Source: an uncultured Blautia sp. (GTDB taxonomy: Bacteria > Bacillota > Clostridia > Lachnospirales > Lachnospiraceae). Taken from it: a DNA stretch of 64,000 nt. The notes under the pieces are model-generated. The model saw only the letters and a program-made list of their open reading frames with translations, made no database searches and had not been told where the DNA came from. The stretch covers positions 14,596-78,595 of the forward strand of contig UQHF01000015.1 in NCBI GenBank assembly GCA_900540785.1, read 5' to 3'. Numbering within the stretch: the first letter of the stretch is position 1; every line of letters starts with the position of its first letter. The position numbers and the translations under genes are program-made. Shown one piece after another: positions 59,682 to 64,000 of this stretch.

Positions 59682-61874
59682 TTAGTTTATGCGGTGGTAA
59701 TTCGTATACATCCACGTACCCGGCTGTTTATAGTGAATCATATAGCCGTTTCTTCCGGAATCGTATGTAAAATCCGGGTCACATACATAAGTAGAACCAT
59801 TTACTACAATTTCCACCCAGCTGTGCGGTCCCATTCCTCCTGAGTACAACGGTACAGAACCATTTACCTGATGCACTTCATACCCAAGAAGTCTTGCCAT
59901 GTGGTAGAAGGTTCCAGCCATAATATAACAGTTTCCTCTTCCTGTTGTAAATCCATATTCTGCATAGTAATCGGAAGGATTTTTATAACCGTCCGGTACA
60001 ACAAAATCATGTCTGTAGTAATCAATGGCAGAAGAAGACCACTTAAAGGCAGAATATAAATCCCAGCCGATTTCGTCGAGTGTGGCTGCTGCAAGCTGCT
60101 CTGCTTTTGACATCTCCATTACCACACCGTTTTCACTGATATTATAGCGTTTTCCATTAATGAAATATGCTCTTTTATTTCTGACCATTTTTCCATTTGC
60201 TTCAAAATAATAATTTTTTCCGCTGATTTTTTTCAGACCTGTGCATCTGGAACCGTCCAGATTCATATAATACCGGTCTTTGCCTACGGTCAGCCAGCCG
60301 GTTTTCATATAACCGGAGTTTGGAAGAGGCATAAAGTAGTACATTTTTCCACCGATGGACCGCCAGCCGAATGTCTGATGGCCGTCTTTTTCAAAATAAT
60401 ACTTCTTATTGTTCAAGGTAAGCCAGCCTTTTTTCATTTTTCCGGTTTTTGGAACAAAGTAATACTTCTTGCCGCCTAAAGAACGCCAGCCTGTGTGAAG
60501 GCTTCCGTCTTTATTCATATAGTATTTATCAGATCCTATTGTCACCCAGCCTTTTCGCATATAGCCGTTTTTCTGGTCGAAATAATATTTCTTTCCGCCA
60601 ATGGAGCGCCAGCCCTTTTTCATAGGACCGCTCTGCTCAAAATAGTATTTTCTGTCTCCCAGTGTCAGCCAGCCTTTTTTGCGGACACCGTTTTTATCAA
60701 AATAATACTTGCCGTCTTCCAGTGTCTTCCAGCCCACTACCATTTTTCCCACAGGTTTGCTTACAGGGTCAAAATAATAAGGTTTCCCGTCGATTTCCTG
60801 CATTCCTGTAAGAATCTCCAGAGACTCCGGATCAATATAGAATTTTCTCTTGCTCCATGTAATCCAGCCGGTTCTTCTTCGTCCGCTTCCATAATTCAGG
60901 AAATACATTTTGCCGTCCAGCTCATGCCAGCCGCCCTCTCTGAGAAATGTACCGTCCTCCTGTCTCCAGTAGTAATTGCCATCTTCAGCCTGTACCCATC
61001 CGGCGTCTCCATTCTCCTCGGAAGTCTTATAGCATACTCCGTCTTTGTCAAAGTAATAAGTAACACCGTCTACTGTGCGCTGATTCTCTGTCAGAAGAAC
61101 ACCGTCTTTTTCAATATAATATTGCTTTCCGTTAATTGTCCGAAGACCTGCGTGATTATTAATATTGCCTTCTGCTCCCACAAAAAACTCTGCTGGAATC
61201 TGGGCATCGCTCTGAGACTGGAACGCTTCCTGGAGAACAGATGGATTTTTTACATCTTCTGCTGTAAGATAATAAGCAACTGTCTTGTTGGCAGTATCAA
61301 TGATATAACCTCCGGCACCTGTTCCCTTTTTATCTGAAACATGAAGATTCCATTTCTTTGTTCCATATAAATGCTGTACCCCTTCCTGCGGCATCCAGAC
61401 ATTTCCATCTACCGTCTCGCAGGGTGACCAGAGTCCGCCGTTTTTCATATCCCAGTAAAGCATGCGATACGGATTTCCATCTGTTTTTCCGGTTTCAAAG
61501 GTACTGATAAAATATCCTTTATCATTTGTCTCTGCGTCTTCATATGGAAATACATAATCCGTATATTTTCCATTTCCATCTGCATGTAAGGCAGAAGACA
61601 CTGCGTTTACGGAAGTTTCGCTCTCTGCTTCCTGTCCCTCCTGGATGCCATCTCCCAGTTCTTCAAAAGGAAGCACCTCCTGATCCGGTGTTTCCGCTTC
61701 CGGAATCCCGGTTTCTTCCTGCTCTGACTGCGGCTCTTCTGTTTCCGGAGCTTCTTCTGATACCAGAATATTCTCCTCCCCGGAGGACAGCTCTCCGGCG
61801 AAAGCCGGAGTAATACCTGAAGCTGTCATTGCCGCTGACAAAAGAACGGATAATATCAATTTTCTTTTTTTCAT
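59682..61874 (-). CDS. CW-repeat surface protein with a transglutaminase-like domain
   Basis: 730 residues. Signal peptide (about 1-26), an acidic region (27-100), a domain around 100-240, then about 14 CW-type (choline/glucan-binding) repeats of the G-W-x-x-x-G-x-K-Y-Y-F kind to about 590, and a C-terminal transglutaminase-like domain. The catalytic triad is intact: Cys649 in GRGNCYIMAGTF, His684 in GPHSWVEI and Asp699 in VCDPDF. It is secreted and held on the wall, and could crosslink or cleave surface proteins or peptides. A paralogue at 62993 has lost the Cys. The lipoprotein downstream is a likely partner. Confidence 0.87.
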   Translation of the reverse strand: MKKRKLILSVLLSAAMTASGITPAFAGELSSGEENILVSEEAPETEEPQSEQEETGIPEAETPDQEVLPFEELGDGIQEGQEAESETSVNAVSSALHADGNGKYTDYVFPYEDAETNDKGYFISTFETGKTDGNPYRMLYWDMKNGGLWSPCETVDGNVWMPQEGVQHLYGTKKWNLHVSDKKGTGAGGYIIDTANKTVAYYLTAEDVKNPSVLQEAFQSQSDAQIPAEFFVGAEGNINNHAGLRTINGKQYYIEKDGVLLTENQRTVDGVTYYFDKDGVCYKTSEENGDAGWVQAEDGNYYWRQEDGTFLREGGWHELDGKMYFLNYGSGRRRTGWITWSKRKFYIDPESLEILTGMQEIDGKPYYFDPVSKPVGKMVVGWKTLEDGKYYFDKNGVRKKGWLTLGDRKYYFEQSGPMKKGWRSIGGKKYYFDQKNGYMRKGWVTIGSDKYYMNKDGSLHTGWRSLGGKKYYFVPKTGKMKKGWLTLNNKKYYFEKDGHQTFGWRSIGGKMYYFMPLPNSGYMKTGWLTVGKDRYYMNLDGSRCTGLKKISGKNYYFEANGKMVRNKRAYFINGKRYNISENGVVMEMSKAEQLAAATLDEIGWDLYSAFKWSSSAIDYYRHDFVVPDGYKNPSDYYAEYGFTTGRGNCYIMAGTFYHMARLLGYEVHQVNGSVPLYSGGMGPHSWVEIVVNGSTYVCDPDFTYDSGRNGYMIHYKQPGTWMYTNYHRIN

Positions 61875-61908
61875 TTTTCTCCTCCTGTTGCTGCCCGCAA
61901 TTTATATT

Positions 61909-62976
61909 TTACTGCTCAACTATGTCTGAGTGACCGCCGTCATCTCCACCGCCTGCATTTCCTCCACCGGTATCATTGTCGCCGCCTCCGGTGCTTCCTC
62001 CGCCGGTATTGTCATCTCCGCCTCCGGTGTTTCCTCCACCAGTGTTATCATCTCCGCCCGGATTCACTGCAGGACCATCTCCATTATTTCCTCCGCCGGT
62101 ATTATCATCTCCGCCCGGATTCACTGCAGGGCCATCTCCATTATTTTCTCCGCCGGTATTGTCATCTCCGCCCGGATTCACTGCAGGACCATCGCTATTA
62201 TTTCCTCCACCGGCATTATTATCGCCGCCTCCGGTATTTCCTCCGCCGGTATTGTCATCTCCGCCTCCTGCGTTTCCTCCACCGGTACTTCCTCCGGTAT
62301 TGTAATCCTCGTCATAAGATGGTGTCTGATTTTCCTGATTTGAATTCTCAGCCGGATTACTATTCTCAACTGCAGCCGGTGTCGGTGTCGGAGCCGCTTC
62401 CTCTTCTCCTGCCTTCATCATTTCCGCTGCCTTTGTGCTGACTGGCGCTTTTGTACTGGCGCTTGTATAAGTAAGATAAACAACTTGGTCTTCCATGTGT
62501 ATCTCTGCCTTTGTCATATCGCCAAACGGAAAATTATGAAGAACTGCTTCTGTCTCATCTTCAAAGGTAAGACGCACATTATATGCCTGCTGTTCTACCT
62601 GACCATCTGCATTTTCTTCCCCGGAGGTTTTATAAAACAGAATCCTCTCTTCATTTGCTGTGAAAGAATCCTTCTGCATCAGAAGATTTGATTTATATTC
62701 CTCTTCTTTTTCTGATTTTACGGACACACCTGTGATTACTTTACCGGTACTGTTCTTCAGAAGAATTTCGTATGCTCCCTGCACCTTTTCTCCCATTGTC
62801 TTTACAGGTACCGGAGTTGCTGTAGGTGCAGGTGTCGGGCTCTGTACAGGTGTCGGAGTTGCCGTAGGTTCAGCCACTGCAACCTTATCTTCACTTTTTT
62901 CCTTTCCACAGCCTGTCATTGCTGCCGCCGTCACCAGAGCGCCTACCAATAATGCTGTTACCTGTTTTCTTTTCAT
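61909..62976 (-). CDS. Lipoprotein with Gly/Asp/Asn-rich repeat tail, paralogue of the one at 58830
   Basis: 355 residues. Lipobox AMTGC (Cys23) follows a typical signal. A Pro/Thr linker and the shared globular domain (VQGAYEILLKNSTGKVITGVSVKSEKEEEYKSN ... VRLTFEDETEAVLHNFPFGDMTKAEI) resemble the neighbour closely. The C-terminal ~140 residues are low-complexity, built from GGDDNTGGG and NNGDGPAVNP units, probably a flexible spacer. It follows the CW-repeat gene at 62993 by 16 bases. Confidence 0.8.
   Translation of the reverse strand: MKRKQVTALLVGALVTAAAMTGCGKEKSEDKVAVAEPTATPTPVQSPTPAPTATPVPVKTMGEKVQGAYEILLKNSTGKVITGVSVKSEKEEEYKSNLLMQKDSFTANEERILFYKTSGEENADGQVEQQAYNVRLTFEDETEAVLHNFPFGDMTKAEIHMEDQVVYLTYTSASTKAPVSTKAAEMMKAGEEEAAPTPTPAAVENSNPAENSNQENQTPSYDEDYNTGGSTGGGNAGGGDDNTGGGNTGGGDNNAGGGNNSDGPAVNPGGDDNTGGENNGDGPAVNPGGDDNTGGGNNGDGPAVNPGGDDNTGGGNTGGGDDNTGGGSTGGGDNDTGGGNAGGGDDGGHSDIVEQ
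62048..62218. repeat. 57-bp tandem repeat inside the lipoprotein gene
   Basis: The unit beginning CCGCCCGGATTCACTGCAGG recurs at 62054, 62111 and 62168, exactly 57 bp (19 codons) apart, with only a few substitutions. It is likely to vary in copy number among strains without changing the reading frame. Confidence 0.85.
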
Positions 62977-62992
62977 GGTTTTTCCCCTCTGT

Positions 62993-64000
62993 TTAATTTA
63001 CTCTGTAGTGATTTTTGTAAATCCAGGTTCCCTTGTCTCCGTACTCAAACATAAGTCCGTTCTTTCCGCCTTCATGTGCGAAATAAGGATCGCATACATA
63101 TGTTTTGTCATCTTCATCGATCTCGCACCAGCCGTGGGATACAAGCTTTCCACTCTTGTACTGGATTTTTCCTTTTACATAATGCACATCATACCCAAGA
63201 AGCTTTGCCATCTGGTAAAATGTACTTGCCATGACAAAAGAATTTCCCTTTTCTTTCTCGAATCCATAAATTGCAAGATAATCCACTTCTTTTACGCCAT
63301 CTGCCAGCCCGATGGACTTACCCTCATATTTCAGTTCAGATGACCATTCAAATGCATCTTCCAGATTCCATCCTTCTTTGTCCAGAACTTTTGTTGCAAG
63401 CGCTTTTACCTTCGGAACTTCTTTCATTACTCCATCTTTATCTATATCATAGAATTTGCCATTGATTTCATAACATTTTTCGTTTGTAAGAAGCTCTCCA
63501 TTTTTCTGGAAATAATATTTCTTTCCGCCAATACTTCTGATTCCGGAAAATCTAATTCCGCTTTTCTCAAAATAATATTTTTTACCGTCAATCGTAGACC
63601 AGCCAACTTTCATCTGGCCTGTTTTCGGTACAAAATAATACGTTTTTCCGCCGAGGCTTCTCCAGCCGGTTGTCTGGCTTCCATCTTTCTCGAAATAATA
63701 CTTTTTGCCATCGATCGTGGACCAGCCAAGCTTCATCTGACCTGTTTTCGGTACGAAGTAATATTTCTTTCCGCCCAAAGAGCGCCAGCCGGTTGTCTGA
63801 TGACCGTCTTTTTCAAAATAATATTTTTTGCCGTCGATCGTGGACCAGCCAACCTTCATCTGACCTGTTTTCGGTACGAAGTAATATTTCTTGCCGCCCA
63901 GAGAACGCCAGCCGGTTGTCTGATGACCGTCTTTTTCAAAATAATATTTTTTGCCGTCAATCGTGGACCAGCCGAGCTTCATCTGGCCTGTTTCCGGTAC
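62993..64000 (-). CDS. CW-repeat surface protein with an inactivated transglutaminase-like domain, partial
   Basis: The frame continues past the right edge, so the N-terminus is missing; at least 335 residues are in the window. CW repeats in 41-residue double units are followed by a C-terminal domain homologous to that of the protein at 59682. The segment is GNSFVMASTFYQMAKLLGYDVH, with Ser (TCT, 63239-63241) where the paralogue has the catalytic Cys; SHGWCEI and VCDPYF keep the His and Asp. It is probably a non-catalytic binding version. Both end with a W-x-Y-x-N-Y/H-R-x-N motif. Confidence 0.85.
   Translation of the reverse strand, partial: VPETGQMKLGWSTIDGKKYYFEKDGHQTTGWRSLGGKKYYFVPKTGQMKVGWSTIDGKKYYFEKDGHQTTGWRSLGGKKYYFVPKTGQMKLGWSTIDGKKYYFEKDGSQTTGWRSLGGKTYYFVPKTGQMKVGWSTIDGKKYYFEKSGIRFSGIRSIGGKKYYFQKNGELLTNEKCYEINGKFYDIDKDGVMKEVPKVKALATKVLDKEGWNLEDAFEWSSELKYEGKSIGLADGVKEVDYLAIYGFEKEKGNSFVMASTFYQMAKLLGYDVHYVKGKIQYKSGKLVSHGWCEIDEDDKTYVCDPYFAHEGGKNGLMFEYGDKGTWIYKNHYRVN
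63611..64000. repeat. 123-bp near-identical tandem repeats coding CW modules
   Basis: The block CATCTG(A/G)CCTGTTT recurs at 63611, 63734, 63857 and 63980, steps of 123 bp, or 41 codons. The copies are nearly identical, which suggests recent duplication and a potential for copy-number change. The array runs off the window. Confidence 0.9.

Noticed and set aside
61930..62343. Plus-strand frames rich in Pro or Ile/Ser opposite the lipoprotein tail
   Set aside because: They are reverse readings of the Gly/Asp/Asn repeat DNA with no start signals.

Overview
The window is about 42 percent GC and carries a gene set typical of a Gram-positive, spore-forming member of the Lachnospiraceae (Clostridia). 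The signs are the Bacillus-like sporulation and division cluster (yabP, yabQ, divIC, spoIIE, tilS, hpt, ftsH), a CotS-type spore coat protein, an archaeal-type ProRS under a T-box, Bce-type peptide-resistance modules and choline-binding-type (CW) repeat proteins. The genus is not determined; Blautia or Ruminococcus-like relatives would fit. Almost all genes lie on the minus strand.

Layout. 1-2540: a BlaI-type repressor and an M56 metallopeptidase fused in frame to a solute-binding-protein domain, cut by the window edge. 2590-4707: a GH13 alpha-glucan hydrolase. 5017-12619: the conserved housekeeping and sporulation cluster ftsH-hpt-tilS-spoIIE-divIC-yabQ-yabP-rqcP-hup-mazG. 12624-18780: phosphoglucomutase, a CotS-like kinase-fold protein, CCA transferase and ProRS with a T-box leader. 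18964-19485: a lone gene resembling a phage-associated nuclease-like domain. 19642-30833: two ABC-transporter plus two-component modules separated by a TetR/acetyltransferase pair, with palindromes or direct repeats at the promoters. 30939-31805: a RelE/Phd toxin-antitoxin pair bracketed by near-identical hairpins. 31824-34323: aspartate ammonia-lyase and a divergent LysR regulator. 34328-43374: a complete kdp potassium-uptake operon, including a 25-residue KdpF and a 41-residue small ORF, with KdpD split into two proteins. 43568-49279: a DUF2871 membrane protein, a cytidylate-kinase-like protein, an NhaD-type antiporter, a TPR protein and a second KdpDE-like two-component pair. 49409-57741: a small alarmone synthetase and a dispersed rhamnose locus (araC-type regulator, rhaM, rhaB, rhaA) mixed with membrane acyltransferases. 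57760-64000: an acyltransferase followed by two lipoprotein/CW-repeat transglutaminase-like pairs.

How the parts work together. The kdp operon, the NhaD antiporter and two related DUF4118 sensor kinases suggest a K+/Na+ homeostasis region. The ABC/two-component modules are of the antimicrobial-peptide sensing and efflux kind. The rhamnose genes would convert L-rhamnose to rhamnulose-1-phosphate, but no RhaD aldolase lies in the window. The most unusual items are the M56/solute-binding fusion, the split KdpD, promoter-proximal 11-bp direct repeats beside two response-regulator systems, a covarying palindromic repeat found twice, a 52-bp intergenic repeat array, and the duplicated surface transglutaminase locus in which one copy has lost its catalytic cysteine.
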